This document shows positions 1 through 12,200 of a stretch of DNA of 64,000 nucleotides, in pieces. Origin of the DNA: Paratinospora sagittata (taxonomy: Eukaryota; Streptophyta; Magnoliopsida; Ranunculales; Menispermaceae). The stretch spans positions 24,348,987 through 24,412,986 of the forward strand of contig CM069612.1 in the NCBI GenBank assembly GCA_035771175.1. Reading direction: 5' to 3'. A program made the position numbers and the translations under genes. How positions within the stretch are numbered: position 1 is the first letter of the stretch; every line of letters starts with the position of its first letter. Under the pieces are notes generated by a model. That model ran no database searches, was not told the DNA's origin, and worked only from the letters and a program-made list of their open reading frames with translations.

Positions 1-975
1 ACAGTTGTCAACTTGTTGAACAGCTAACACCTATGGAGCCATGCCTAAACATGTCCAATTTCTTGATTAGGTGATTATCAGAAATTGAGTCTATTTATGA
101 TACAAATTCAATTTGACAACCTTACCTATGATTCGAATGGTTTACCACAATCTTGGCCACCCATGTAGTGCAATATTGAAATGTTCATCAAGATCCATGT
201 ACATGGGCCCTGATAAGTCAAAATAAATGTTCTAGATCACAGTTTTAGACTCTTTGTTTCTAATCCATGAAACACATAATTCACCAATCACAATAAAACT
301 AGCATGTAATCTCAAAAAAAATGTCATGCAAATCTCAAGAGCTAAATTTTATAACAGGCACACGAAATGCCCATAACCTAGAATTTGTTACTCTCCCGGT
401 TGACACACAGATAATTTTTTTCTTTTTTTTTCTCAATGCTATCCCATTCATTCAACTAGAAGAGATGTCAAGATATTATATGATCCCGGAATATGCAACC
501 CAAGTATCCAATATCCATAAAATTAACCGTGGATTGGATCCCTTTCTCAAAATATAAAATAAAAAGAACTAGCTCTTGTGGTGATGTTTCATTTAGTAAC
601 CAATTAATCATCAACTTCCCCTTGCAAATGATTTTTTTATCCTTCAGCCACAAGGCATATTGTCCAGCCTCAAAAAAAAGCGAGGTTGAAATGCTATAAT
701 AAACTACTAAATCAAGAATTGTTAAACCAGCTTCTGTTTTCAGCACAAAACAACCGCTCCAAACCAAAAAAATTTAAAACAAACTCTCATGATTCCACAA
801 GCTTCTATGTCTATCACATCTCATATTCAATTTTATCAACAAAGTAATTCCTCTAAAGAAATATGCGAACCAAGATCACATGGAACAATACAAGTAATTC
901 CGGAAAGGCCAAAAAGAAACAAAAAAGTTCAAAACTTGATAAGATTAAAAAAGAAATGAGCACAACGGATCTTAC
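1..975. other. Probable intron 1 of the GAUT-like gene; no exon seen
   Basis: This stretch lies downstream, on the minus strand, of the donor that ends the GAUT-like exon at 976. I could not recognise a second GAUT exon here, so it is read as intron reaching past the left edge. The minus-strand open frame at 468-767 has a faint resemblance to the end of a copia polyprotein, but nothing I would defend. Otherwise it is AT-rich sequence without recognisable content. Confidence 0.4.
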
Positions 976-1125
976 ACGAGATGTTGCAGGTCTAGATGTC
1001 GGCTGCTTTTCTCGACTCAAAACTACTATAAACAGCAAAACCACCAAACCGAACAATGTCAACCAGAACACATTCCCGAACCTCCTCCTCACCGGTCGCC
1101 GCAAATCCACAGCTCTCCGCCTCAT
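976..1125 (-). CDS. N-terminal exon of a probable GAUT9/10-type galacturonosyltransferase (partial gene)
   Basis: Read from ATG at 1125 leftwards, this 50-residue exon starts MRRR, has further RR and RRR clusters, then a single hydrophobic segment of about 20 residues (roughly 20-39), then a short Ser/Pro/Arg-rich stretch. A good donor (GTAAGA) follows in phase 0 at 975. A basic tail, one membrane anchor and a short stem are the type II topology of plant Golgi GAUT proteins, which transfer galacturonic acid in pectin synthesis, and the MRRR..RR..RR start resembles the GAUT10 subgroup as I know it. The catalytic glycosyltransferase family 8 domain is not in the window, so the assignment rests only on the anchor exon. 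Another type II Golgi enzyme is possible. The plus-strand frame over the same bases has no such features. Confidence 0.5.
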
Positions 1126-1870
1126 CCCTACTTAACTAAAAACCTAAATCTAAATCCAACTCCTCCAAACTTCAGAAACCCTAATTTCCAGAAAAAAAAA
1201 CGGAGTCAACAAATTCAACTAAACCAACACTAATAATACCAAACAAAATCCAGCCGATTCATCCAAACCAAAAATGAATCAACGAACAGAGATTCTGATA
1301 CAAACCGAAGCTCTTGAATCAGTAGAAACGAAAAGAAGAGAATCAGATCGGAGAGCCAAAAATACTGAGATCTGTCAAGAAATTAGCAGCAGCAGCAGCA
1401 AGGTTCAGATTCCTAATGCGGTAGATTCGGATTTTCGAATCACATCTCGAAGAGAAGAAGAAGAAGAAGCAACCCTTCCACATCGAGCAGCTTCAATCCT
1501 TTCCAAGGTAAACGGTGTTATTATTATTATTATTATTATTACTATTGCTGTGCTCTGCTTAGTTCAATCAAAAAGTTTTCATTTTTTTTTCTTTGTTCTT
1601 TCTTTTTCTTGCTTGTGAATGTGATCTCACTGGTGTTGGTGGCGCACGTTAACCTTCGACGCTCCCCTGGCGCATGTTAGTATGAGCAATTAGCAAATGG
1701 GGCTCCTTTGCCCGAGGAAGCAAGAGGGACTGAACCGGGTTTAGAACGGTTGGACCGGGCGGTCTGTTCAAGCATGCGGAATAGTTAACGGTTCTGATTT
1801 TGTCTTGGAAGGAGTGATTAGAGAAGCACCGACACATATTTGTATATGGAAATGCATGTTGAAATTTCAA
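1126..1870 (-). promoter_or_regulatory. Presumed 5' leader and promoter of the GAUT-like gene
   Basis: Upstream of the ATG at 1125 the sequence holds a telo-box (AAACCCTAA at 1176-1184), a motif frequent near the starts of plant housekeeping genes, a CAG/CTT-rich leader, an ATT microsatellite near 1519-1545, and a patch at about 1640-1860 that is clearly richer in GC than its surroundings. No TATA box was assigned. The plus-strand open frame at 1274-1618 is low complexity and is treated as leader sequence. Confidence 0.3.
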
Positions 1871-2023
1871 AAAATTTGTGGTTCATTTTTTTTTGTAAGA
1901 TTTTCTGTATTAATTAAAGTTAGCATAAGAAATCTAGTACCATCTAGATCTATTTCTAATGTGATATATAAATAACGTATTTAAAAGGAAATTGAGAAAT
2001 ACTAGGTATGAAATTTAAAATGA

Positions 2024-2055
<32 letters not shown>

Positions 2056-5000
2056 TTAAAAATATATTTATTGATATTGTCCTTAAAAATATTATATCAC
2101 TTCGAATAACGCATCACTATATAATTTAAGGTGATCTAATAATTTTTAGTAACAATGTTAATAAAATATATTAGTCAAATATTATTTTATGTATATAACC
2201 TTATAAGAATTAGAAGGAAAGTTTATTTTTCTTTTGGTATATTGAGAATCGAGGACCCCAATAACGTTTTAAGGTATGCATATCTTCTTAACACACGTGT
2301 GAGACACGAAATGGGACTATATGAGGCCACGAACATGGTCTGACGTTCATTTATATACGAGAGAATAAACTCTTACTTATTTTATAAGAAGGGAATCGAA
2401 CCTTTTATCCTAAAGGCAAACGCCGAGCTAAGGAAGTTGTGTCTCGATAAAATTTATTTATTTATTTATTTATTTTTATGACAATAAAAAGCTTGATAGT
2501 TGAAATAAAAAAATTAATTGAAATGGTCAAATGTGCTTAAAAATTGACTAGAACCATAAAACTGAAAATTCACGTGAACCCATTTAAGCTCTAGTACTAT
2601 TTGCTAGTTTGATATAAACAATTTTAATAAACAATGACACATGAGTATACACATCTAAATCAAATGCTTTATTTTGCCATTAAATTGAAATAAAAATATT
2701 AAAATTAAAAAATAATATTATAAATCACTTAACCTAAAAATTACAATTATATATTATTTTTTCCCACAGCCTTATCTTGTATCTTGTAATAATAATTGTA
2801 AATGAAAGTGACAATTTATGCCGTGACCCTTCAAAGTAGCCACCTAACATAGCAATAGTACATGAACATTGTCCCTTTCTTGACCCCTTTTATTAATTTT
2901 TTGTATGAAACACAGTTGATCTCAACATGGGACGTGGGCATGTGTATACCATTCAGAGTTCTGGCTAAAAAGCTTAGGTCTTCTCGTGGAACAAAAATGA
3001 GAATCAAATTTAAGAATGTAAAACTAAGACATGAGAATTTGGTAAAGTTAAGCTACGTTTGGTTTAGGGGCGTTCATTAACCCGATTGAACTGAACCTTT
3101 TGGGTTAGCTTAAATAAGTTGTTATGACTGGGTTGAGTTTTAAAATATTTAAACCAATTAGTTTGAGTTAGATCACAGATTAAGCTCGTAAAAAATAGAC
3201 TAATTAGAGTTAAAGTTGTTCTCTTAATTTCTTGATAAGTTCTTGATGTGTTATGTGCATGTTTTTTTATTTTTATGCACATTGACAATTCTTATTTATT
3301 ATATTCTTTTCTTTTATAATTGATGGAAGTTCTTTGATGGATATTTTTATCTTTTTAAGAAGTATATTTCTCAACTCTATTATTACTGTATGTAATCTAA
3401 GAGTATATAAATATTATTTTTTAAAATGATGTTTAATAAGGAGCAATTTACAGTTCAAATTAGCAAAGTATGACAGTAATATAGCATCTACATTCACCTA
3501 ATCCACACTTTTCTCTTTTTCTTGGGTGACTTAAGTCTAACCCGATAAACCGACCCAAACCGAACCTGAATTATTAGGGTTAGGTTAGGTTTTGGCATCA
3601 AATCGACCTAATCCAACTCTTGTACACCCTTAGTTTGGTTCGTGATTGGAATCCAAGAATACAATTTAAAAAGAAAAAATTCAAAAAATAACTTTTTATC
3701 ATTTTATGAAAACAACATGTGTTTCTTAATAAAAAGTGACTTTTTATCATTTTATCATTTTGTTTAAAATCTTTTAAACAAAATAAGTTTTTGGTATTTT
3801 TAAATTTTTGGATATAATAACTGTATCCGAATTATAAACTAAACAAGGCCTTAATGACCTTTCAGAGTGTGCGTATTCTTTTATTTTTATTTTTGGGTTT
3901 GCAGTTGTTTTATTTTGGGTAACATTGCCCCTTAAGGGTGTTCATGGTTGAATTGATTTGCTTTTTAGCTAAATTTTTTCGTGCCTCAATTAAGTAGGTT
4001 GGAAAAAAATAATTCTCAAATCAACTCAACCTATAACTTTGTGTTAGAATTAGAGGTGTAACGGTTCGGTTTGGATCAAATTAATGCTCAAACCTAAATC
4101 AAACTAAATATAATCAATTTCGGTTCGTTTAGTTTAATCGGTTTATTTCGAATTACCAAACCAAACAGAACTGAACTCAATCAAACATAATCAGTTTGAT
4201 TCAATTTGGGTTAATCGGTTTGAAATTTTACATGTACATATATTAAACAAATTAAAATAATTAATTATATATGTATGTATATAAGATAATTTTAACTTTT
4301 TTAATGCATATTTAAAAAAAATAAAAACTATCTTTACTATATAAAAATAATTATATAATTTTTTAAAAACATCTATATAAAAAATTATAATTTTTTTGAA
4401 GGACTTGTATGTGTAATGTAACAAATATTATAGATTGACAAAAAAAAATTCTGGAAACTAGAGATATATTATAAAAACATCTATATATTATGATATGTAA
4501 ATACATTTGAATTGTTTTCTTCTATTAATTTTTTTTCTGGGTAACATAGGGTATTCAGGCCAACTCACTCACCTGTATTGATTAATCCCTACGAGCAAAT
4601 CTAAATGAGGGAAGGGAGTAACGTCCTTCTAATAGGTATGTAGGTATGTAGTCTATAAAATAAAAGATTTTTTTTCTAAGCAAAGGCTATTCTATCTTAA
4701 ATTCATATTCTTATGAATTATTAAATTTAATTCCTTATTCATTTTAGTTTGAAGTCAACAAAGTAAATATATTGCATTATTTCTTACATAAAAGAGAGTA
4801 TATTTTAATTAAACTTCACCCAAAATAATTTATGGGTCTTATTTATAATTAAAGTTAGTCAAAACTCACTATGAAATCTTTTTTTTTTTTTTTCAACAAT
4901 GCTTCTCACTGTTGTTTTTATCTATTTTAAAAAAAGTTATATGTTACTCCTAACTTCTTATTCCAAGTAAAGGACGGAAATGATAGAAAAATTTTCAATT

Positions 5001-5321
5001 GACAATAAAAAAAAGAAAGAAGCAAGAAGCTTATTCATTATTTATGTACCTTACTGATTTATCAATAGACTATAGGGAGAGTTTTATGCTAAACTTGCTT
5101 GAGTTATGGATCATATCCAAAGTTTTTTAAAAAATATATGTTTTAAAGTATATCACTCAAGGTTTTTTTTTTCATACCAGTATGCTTGTACACGTGCCGC
5201 ATATTATTCAAAACTAAAATTAAAATCGTGAATATAACTAATATTAATAAATTTTTATTAAAATATTAATGGAATTGTGAGTAATTATGATTTTAATAAT
5301 TAAAATATTTTTTAGCCTACG
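1871..5321. other. AT-rich intergenic region with degraded repeats
   Basis: No gene is recognisable. It holds a TA microsatellite (about 2026-2050), a TTTA run (about 2456-2475), dispersed degenerate motifs rich in GGTTCGGTTT and GGGTTAG-like words (about 3065-3200, 3540-3620 and 4050-4210), and a possible decayed MITE at about 3632-3852 whose ends resemble the inverted word GTTTGGTT/AAACTAAAC. The short open frames are AT-rich and have no family signature. Confidence 0.55.
2200..2452 (-). mobile_element. Candidate tRNA-derived SINE
   Basis: On the minus strand a box A-like word (CTTAGCTCGGCG, near 2430-2445) is followed at normal tRNA spacing by a perfect box B (GGTTCGATTCCC, near 2392-2404). 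This internal RNA polymerase III promoter layout is typical of plant SINEs. No cloverleaf tRNA was found around it and no target duplication was recognised, so the ends are approximate. Confidence 0.4.
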
Positions 5322-5483
5322 GACTTGAGTGGGAAAAAATACATGATTACCCTTAAAAAAAAAAATTTCACAAATGTCATCTACATATAAATAATGACCC
5401 ATTTGCCTTAATTTACTGTTCATAACCCAGTCAGCGTGCCAAATAAGCGCCACGTCGGCGCGAAGGTGGTATTTTTTTTTAAA

Positions 5484-5580
5484 TGAAGGGAAGACGTCTT
5501 TTCAAAAGACAAAAGACGCCTTCCCTTCAAATTTTTTTTTTTTTTACAAGTGGAAGGGAAGCTTCCCTTTTTCCTGTAAA
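5484..5580. repeat. Palindromic units in the left arm of the MULE
   Basis: Two imperfect palindromes follow each other. The first is built on GACGTCTTTTCAAAAGAC flanked by GAAGGGAA and TTCCCTTC. The second is GGAAGGGAAGCTTCCCTT, centred on an AAGCTT site. They are separated by A/T runs and would fold into hairpins within one strand. They correspond to the units in the right arm. Confidence 0.75.
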
Positions 5581-5640
5581 AAAAAAAAATTATCACCCCA
5601 GAAGAAGAAAAAGAAGAGGAAGAAGACAAAGAAGAAGAAG

Positions 5641-6270
5641 AGCCGACATTGATTCTTGCGGTACCCTTTATGATCAGATGGAAAGAGCTGATAATGAAGA
5701 AGAAGATGCCAGAATGCATGGATGGCTTCTCCACCATTAATGCGGATATTGCAGAGGATCCGGAAAAGAAGCGATCAGATGCAATCTGCTTCATCTTCTT
5801 TAGAAGAGAAGATTGAAGAGGGGCGTTTATAGATTTCTTCCTTATCGGGTAACAATGTCGTAACCAATATATCTAACCTTGATTTTGAGTGCTGAAAATC
5901 ATATTTCTCTCCGGCAAAATTATTTTTTGGGTGACTAATTAAATACAGTGCCTAGTTCCAATGAGAAAATTCCAGATTTATGAATTTAGTGCATCAATTT
6001 CATGGATTGTGAAATTATACGGTGAGATTATGGCTACAAATTGGCTTGTAGTTGTTGTTTGGAATGTGGGCTCTTGTTACTGTAATTCATTGCCAAGATA
6101 GGGGCCTTCATTCGCCTTTCTCTGTGTTCCACTACTTTACGTGGGCAGCGCTGTTTCTTTACCAGATAATGGATGAATTGAAGAAGTGGGAACAATAAAT
6201 GCAAATGGGTTGTTGAAGGAGTTTCCTCAAACTGAGAAATTTGCCCGGCATTTGGCAGAATTAGTGGATC
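5641..6270. other. Unique internal segment of the MULE, possibly captured host sequence
   Basis: Between the inverted arms lie about 630 bp of ordinary-looking sequence unrelated to the TIRs. It contains an open stretch around 5640-5815 and another around 6186-6290 (ending in a Leu/Glu-rich stretch, GLLKEFPQTEKFARHLAEL), which look like fragments of coding exons. Plant MULEs often carry host gene pieces (Pack-MULEs). I do not recognise the parent gene, and the open frames run into the low-complexity arms, so coding capacity is not claimed. Confidence 0.4.
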
Positions 6271-6281
6271 TCCTGAAAGTT

Positions 6282-6314
<33 letters not shown>

Positions 6315-6360
6315 CTCTTCTTTTTCTTCTTCTGGGGTGATAATTTTTTTTTTTACAGTA

Positions 6361-6530
6361 AGAAGGGAAGGCGTCTTTTGAAAAGATGCATTCCCTTCCA
6401 CTTGTAAAAAAAAAAAATTTTGAAGGAAAGACGTCTTTTCAAAAGACGCCTTCCCTTCTACTTGTAAAAAAAAAAAAATTTGAAGGGAAGGCGTCTTTTC
6501 AAAAGATGCCTTCCCTTCATTTAAAAAAAA
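6361..6530. repeat. Three tandem palindromic ~60-bp units in the right MULE arm
   Basis: Units start near 6361, 6421 and 6482. Each has the form GAAGGGAAGGCGTCTTTT then CAAAAGACGCCTTCCCTTC (with substitutions), followed by ACTTGT and a poly-A tract. Each is a near-perfect palindrome of about 38 bp. The left arm has only two such units, so the arms differ by one unit. Confidence 0.75.
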
Positions 6531-6907
6531 ATGCCACCGCCGCGCCGACGTGGCGCTTATTTGGCACGCTGACTGGGTTATGAACAGTAAATTAAGGCAA
6601 ATGGGTCATTATTTATATGTAGATGACATTTGTGAATTTTTTTTTTTTTTAAAAGGTAATCATGTATTTTTTCCGACTTGAGTGTATTAGGAGGGGGCAT
6701 TTAGTGTCACATATTAACGGTCCTGAATTCGAGTCCAGGAGACGTTGTATTGGTGACGATTATAATGATGCTTTGAGTTGGCTCAATAAAACCAGTGAGG
6801 TCGAACCGCTTGACTCATTAAACGACTCGTCATCACCGGGCACGCTTAGGCCGGCCCCAGTTCGAGGCGAACAAAACCCAAACAAAAATCCAACGACTGA
6901 CGGCTAA

Positions 6908-9248
6908 CTAGAGTCGGGACAGAAAAACGCATATACCATCACTGTAGAGCATTGTGCTCTCAGCCTTAAGTTCTGTAGCAATTTCTCTTCTTTCCCACCA
7001 AAGCCGATTAACAGAAATCAAGGTAGCGCCAATTTTCATCTGAGCTTCTTCTACTTCTGCAATTACAACGGTTCGTGTAATCTCTATTATCTTTCGAATT
7101 CTGTTTTCAATTCTTCGCGTGTTTGTGGTAGTTGCAAATCGCATCTTCTTCCTTTCCATAAGAAATTCAGGAACTGAATCAAAGAATTCTTGAGTTTCGT
7201 AGATTTCTTCTGCTTGTTTTGTGATGGAATGGGGTTCGTTTTTGGTGATCTATTTCTTCTATTTTCTCAAAATTTCCTGTTTGCTTCTGGCCTGATTGAT
7301 TGATTGCCAAATTGTCGTGTTCTTTATGTATTTGATGGTTCTTGTTTTAGATGAGTCTCTTAAGATTTCCCGAAGTCGAGTTTTTTAACAAGGAACTACA
7401 CAGTTTTTTTTTTCCATGGATATTGTGGAGTTTTCAGTTAAATTCAAGCTTTGAAAATTGTAAATTGGTTTGCTAAGCACTGAGAAATTTGTTTATGTAA
7501 CAATTTTCTTAAGCTTTTTGTCTTTTTTTTTCACAAATTATTGAGCAAAATTTTTACTTTGGTGGAACTTGTTGATGGATTGCTCCCAATTTAGTGGTAA
7601 AGGCGTGGTATTCTGGACTTTCATGGTAACATAAACTTGTGAAGTAATTTCAAACTAGTCCCAGTTTGTAATGATTCAAGACTTCATCATCATGTGCCTG
7701 CAATTTTAGTTTATTTCAGTATGCATTTGAGCACATTCTTACTTCATAAATTTGAGACAAATATCAAGAGTTGTATCTTTTGCCGCTTTTCTACCTTATT
7801 TAATGACTAACCACTGGTATTTTATGACAAAAAACAGAAGAGAATATCCTTTTCAATGATAGTGGTTGAAATGTTGTGGGGATTTTTGTGAAAAAGCAAA
7901 AGAAGATGTCTTTTCAGATTGATTTAAATGTGCTTATCATAGGGGATTCACATCTACTATTTTCTATTTACACTTATCTTGTTTGGGAAATTTCCGAGTG
8001 TGATCTTTATTATAGGGTTTAGGTAAATTTGTTGGAAATTCAAAGGTCTCTGGACTATAGTTCATTTAGCTATCTTGAATCCGTCCACAAAGATATGAAT
8101 TGATCGTCATTTGGTATCCCTATATATAAAGAGTTAATTGAAGATTTTCTTCATGAACAACTCATTATTCATCTCAAGGGTGAAGATTGTATTCACTATT
8201 GATCAAGGTTACCTTTTACTAATGCTTTGGGTTACCAAGTGCCAGTTTGTTCATTCTCTTTTGGCTTTATCGACTTTGAAATGGACAAACATAATGAGTA
8301 TACTTTTTCTTGTAACGATAGGGTGAAAATCTAGAAATATCTATTAGTATATTATTGTTCTCCTTATACTTGCTGGATATCAGAGTTGGAATATGCTGCA
8401 ATGTAAGTGAAGTGGTTATAGAGTGCGTGAGCTTAAGCAGTGAAACTCAGAAGTATTATTTGTGTGAATGCAATTAAAAAGGGACATAGGTTGGAATAGT
8501 TGAGTATTTAGATTATTTAATTGTTATGCTGTTGATAAAATCTCTAAATGCATTTATTGATTTGAAATTTTGAATAGTGATCCGTGTCTACAGTGTTATG
8601 CTGTTGATAACATAAGATTCTAGTAAAAGTCTACTTTTTCTAAAGTGCATCTTTGGGGAATTTATTCTTTTTATGGAAAGGTGTCATGGTTGGGAGGTTT
8701 TCACATGCTTTTTTTTTTTTTCCCTATTTCTTACAAGTTTTTGATCTGTTTCTTTTTGTTCCATCATTTAATAAGTATCTATCATTTTTTATTAAACAAT
8801 TGGTTGTCCAATGGAAGGCATGGACATTTCAATACTTGACTTTATCTTAATTTATTTTTTTCTCAATGTCCTAGTGTTCTTCACTGCTTCAAACAGAGTC
8901 TATGCATAATTAGGTACCATGAGGATTTGCGTACATACTTGACTCCGACTCTCAAATACAAGGCAACTAATCATTCAATAATAGTCAAGGGTATAACATT
9001 TGCCATTTTCTAGTTTATTAGAACACGATGTGTGAGAATGAGACCCTTATGCAAGTCATGTGGCATTGACGCTGATATTTTGGCAGTCTCCAAAAACTCA
9101 CGCTTCACACTTTCAACCATTATTTAGCTTCCCCATAGGTCATTGCATTAATTCTATTAATTGCAATCTTTCATTATCTTTATCAATCTTTGTTTCTTAT
9201 GTTCATTGAACTACAGGATTTGCTTTGGACTTCTCAAACAACATTAAA
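6908..9248 (+). other. Presumed 5' leader and long leader intron of the FMN hydrolase gene
   Basis: No coding potential is seen. The sequence from about 6910 to 7200 is pyrimidine-rich and less AT-biased, consistent with a promoter and first non-coding exon. A good acceptor (CTACAG at 9211-9216) lies 32 bp before the ATG at 9249, so the leader is probably spliced from an upstream exon somewhere around 7000-7200. The donor was not fixed. The rest looks like T-rich plant intron. Confidence 0.4.
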
Positions 9249-12200
9249 ATGGCAGCAGCTAAGCCTTTTAGGAGGTTGGTATCATGTGTCATCCTTGATT
9301 TGGATGGAACACTTCTTAACACAGGTAGACTTCAACTCTTTTTTTTTTTTTTTTTTTACTTTATGTTATTATAAAATTCTTTCATCGGATGGATGAATAT
9401 TTCTTGCGTGCCTTCTAGTCATTTTCACACTGTGGATGTTATGAATCCATTTGGGTGAACAAGTCGTTCTTCTTGTTCATGTGTGACCCTGATTGGTCAG
9501 TTTTACTTTTTGGTGACCTTAGTAACATGAGCCATCCCATGAGGGACACTGTCCTTCTCTTAAGTTGTCGTCTAAATAAGGTCCTCTACTTGGATAAACA
9601 CCTCTTTGAATTTCTGGCCAAAACATCCTTCAGCAAGCTGCAATAAAAGTGCCACCACTTTACTTCTCTACTAGCACCCAGCATTGATATTTTGTGCTGA
9701 ATATCCAAATTAATTTCCTAAATCAAAGAGGTGCAAATTTTCTTCGAAAGAAATGCTAGGGTTAAGGACATTTCTTGGGAGATTCCAAGTTCCACTTAAT
9801 CATGAAGCTATTTCCTCATTTCAACAAGGAGATAATGTGACTACAAGGATTAAGGACATTTCTAGGTTTGTTTACGCTGTCACGTGGTGTATTTGGATAG
9901 AAAGAAATGCTAGGGTGTTTCTAAAGATGCATTCACCGTTCGGGAGTCTTCAAAATTAGCAGCTGCAAGTTGGATTGCTTCTTCCAGCCTTGCAGGAGGG
10001 TATAGTACATCCAAGTGGTTTAGGAATTGGTCGAGCTTGCTTTAGCCTGGCTTGGGTTGAGTGTGGCGACGGGGGTCTAGAGCATCTTTGGTGCCTTGCT
10101 CTCTTTTTCTTTTTGTTTCCTCTTGTTCTCTCTCTCTTTTTTTTTTTTTCTTTTAGAGTAAAAAGCAGATATATTAATAAAGAGCAAACAAAATACTCAA
10201 CAAGAAGACAGAGCACCAGCAGTACTCTGCGAGAACATATAGCAAAACAAAAACAACACATTACACATCCCTTTCAACAACACCTCATCTCACATCAAAC
10301 ATTCTCCCCAATTCCTAACCCAAACATTAATGGAGAAATTCCCATTAATTCTATAAGCCAAGAGCTTGCCATCAAAGCAACGCCATCCCACACCTCCTCC
10401 GCATTCCTAGTGACCCCATCAAAGATGCGGTAATTGCGCTCCATCCAAATCATCCATAACGTCCCGAGATTTGCCGTCCTCATAACTTTAACTTGGCTGC
10501 CCTTTAGACCTCAAATGTGAGCCAACGTCAAGCACTCTTCACTTGAAGCTGGAAAGGAGAAACTGTCCCCAATTCTTGTCTTCCATTCATCCCACAGCCT
10601 CATGGAGAATGAACATCTGAAAAAGAGGTCATTGGCTCTATCTGCACTCTTAAAACACAATGGATAGCAATGAGGGAGCAAGGAAATAAATGGTAGACGC
10701 CTTTGAAGATCATCACTCATGTTGAGCTTATAATGGACCATGATCCACCCAAACATTTTTAGCTTAGATGGAACATGAGCTTCCCAAATCGAAGGAGTCA
10801 CATTAAAAAGTGGGGAAAGAGGGGTCATCAATCAAAAACTGAAAAAGGGATTTGCAAGTGAAATGGCCCAAATGATGAAGTGTCTAAGAAAATCTATCGG
10901 ACCCATAGTCAACCGGACAGACCTTAGTAAGTTTAACAGAGCTTCTAACTCATTTTGTTGGCCAACCGTGGGGGTGTGTCCCAAAATCTGAATGTGCCTC
11001 CAGCCCCCACCATTGGACGAAGGTGAGGGAACAAATCCGGCCACAAGGATATTACAAATTTTCAAGGGCTTCTAAATGTTTCCTCTTGTTCTCATTTATA
11101 TTCCTCTTTTATATTAATATAATTATATCTTGTTTCTTCTCTAACAAAAAAAAAAAAAAAATCAAACTATAAAAATGATACCTTCTATTCTCTGTGACTC
11201 CCTGCATTTACCCTACCTAGTACAGCAAAGGAGAATACCTTGAAAATATGAATTTTTCACATTCCTAATCCTGGTATAGATATTGTTTTACTTTCATTTA
11301 TACTAGAAAATGTTATGTTTTTGTGCTTCCTTAGACTCTTTGTCACTTCCAATTTCATGACAGATAGCATTGTGAGTGAAGTGTTGAAAGTGTTTCTAGC
11401 AAATTATGGCAGGCAATGGGATGGTAGAGAAGCTCAGAAAATAGTGGGGAAGACACCTTTGGAAGCTGCAGCTGCTATTGTAGAGGATTATGAGCTCCCT
11501 TGCGCAGCAGATAAATTTATTTCTGAAATTACCCCAATGTTTTCCAATCGGTATTTCATTGTGCACATCTTTTATTTATTTATTTATTTTTATTTTTTAT
11601 CTTATCATGCAAAAGTTTCGGTATCTTACATTCTCTTAAATAAGTGCCCATGGAGACTTAAAAATCTGGAAATATTTGTTACAAAGTAAGAAAAAAAAAA
11701 CTTGAGACTTGAAATCCTTGTTAATTTTATTAGATTTGAGCTATGAATGGAGAACAGATCAAAGAGTTGAACTGAAACATGTTCAGAGTAGAACTTAAAC
11801 ATGTTCCTTTGTCAATACAGATGTTTCACTAACTGCCTTTCCTTTTTTTCACATGTCATTCGATTGGACTGATTAAATACCTGTTTTCGTCATACTGATT
11901 GTTTGTGCCATAATCCAGTTGAAGATCTTACTATTTCAACTTTCTGATACTTTGATTAATTGAAATTCATATATTCAATTTAATGAAGTACTTAGTTGAT
12001 TCAACATTTCATCTATGCTTCTTGATGTTTTCTTTTGGTTAAAACAATACCTTATGCTTCTATCCTTCTCGCTCTCAAGTGTTAGTGACACATATATATT
12101 ATTAAATTCAAAGCAGAGGAGGAACTTCATTTCTTTAATGTTATTCCATATGATTAGAGAATGATCTCCTAGCTAAGGGACATACAAGAAAATATAAAGC

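Larger units (their letters stand above)
5332..6674. mobile_element. Non-autonomous Mutator-like element (MULE), 1343 bp, with long TIRs
   Basis: The element is flanked by an exact 10-bp direct repeat, GACTTGAGTG, at 5322-5331 and 6675-6684. Both ends read GGAAAAAATACATGATTACC inward and stay nearly identical as inverted repeats for about 150 bp (5332-5480 against 6525-6674). The similarity then continues, with indels, through poly-A/T and GAAGAAGAA/TTCTTCTTC tracts to about 5640 and 6270. Long TIRs and 9-11 bp target duplications are diagnostic of Mutator-like elements. No transposase reading frame is present, so it must be mobilised in trans. The near-identity of the arms suggests fairly recent insertion. 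Confidence 0.85.

Noticed and set aside
1274..1618. 114-residue plus-strand frame
   Set aside because: Contains ATT-repeat-encoded Ile runs and poly-Phe; better explained as leader of the minus-strand GAUT-like gene.
5420..5794. 124-residue minus-strand open frame
   Set aside because: It lies across the MULE inverted arm and GAAGAA tract; Ser- and Lys-runs reflect low complexity, not a gene.
6685..6907. Possible SINE with box B-like GAATTCGAGTCC next to the MULE
   Set aside because: Box A spacing and ends are unconvincing and no target duplication was found.
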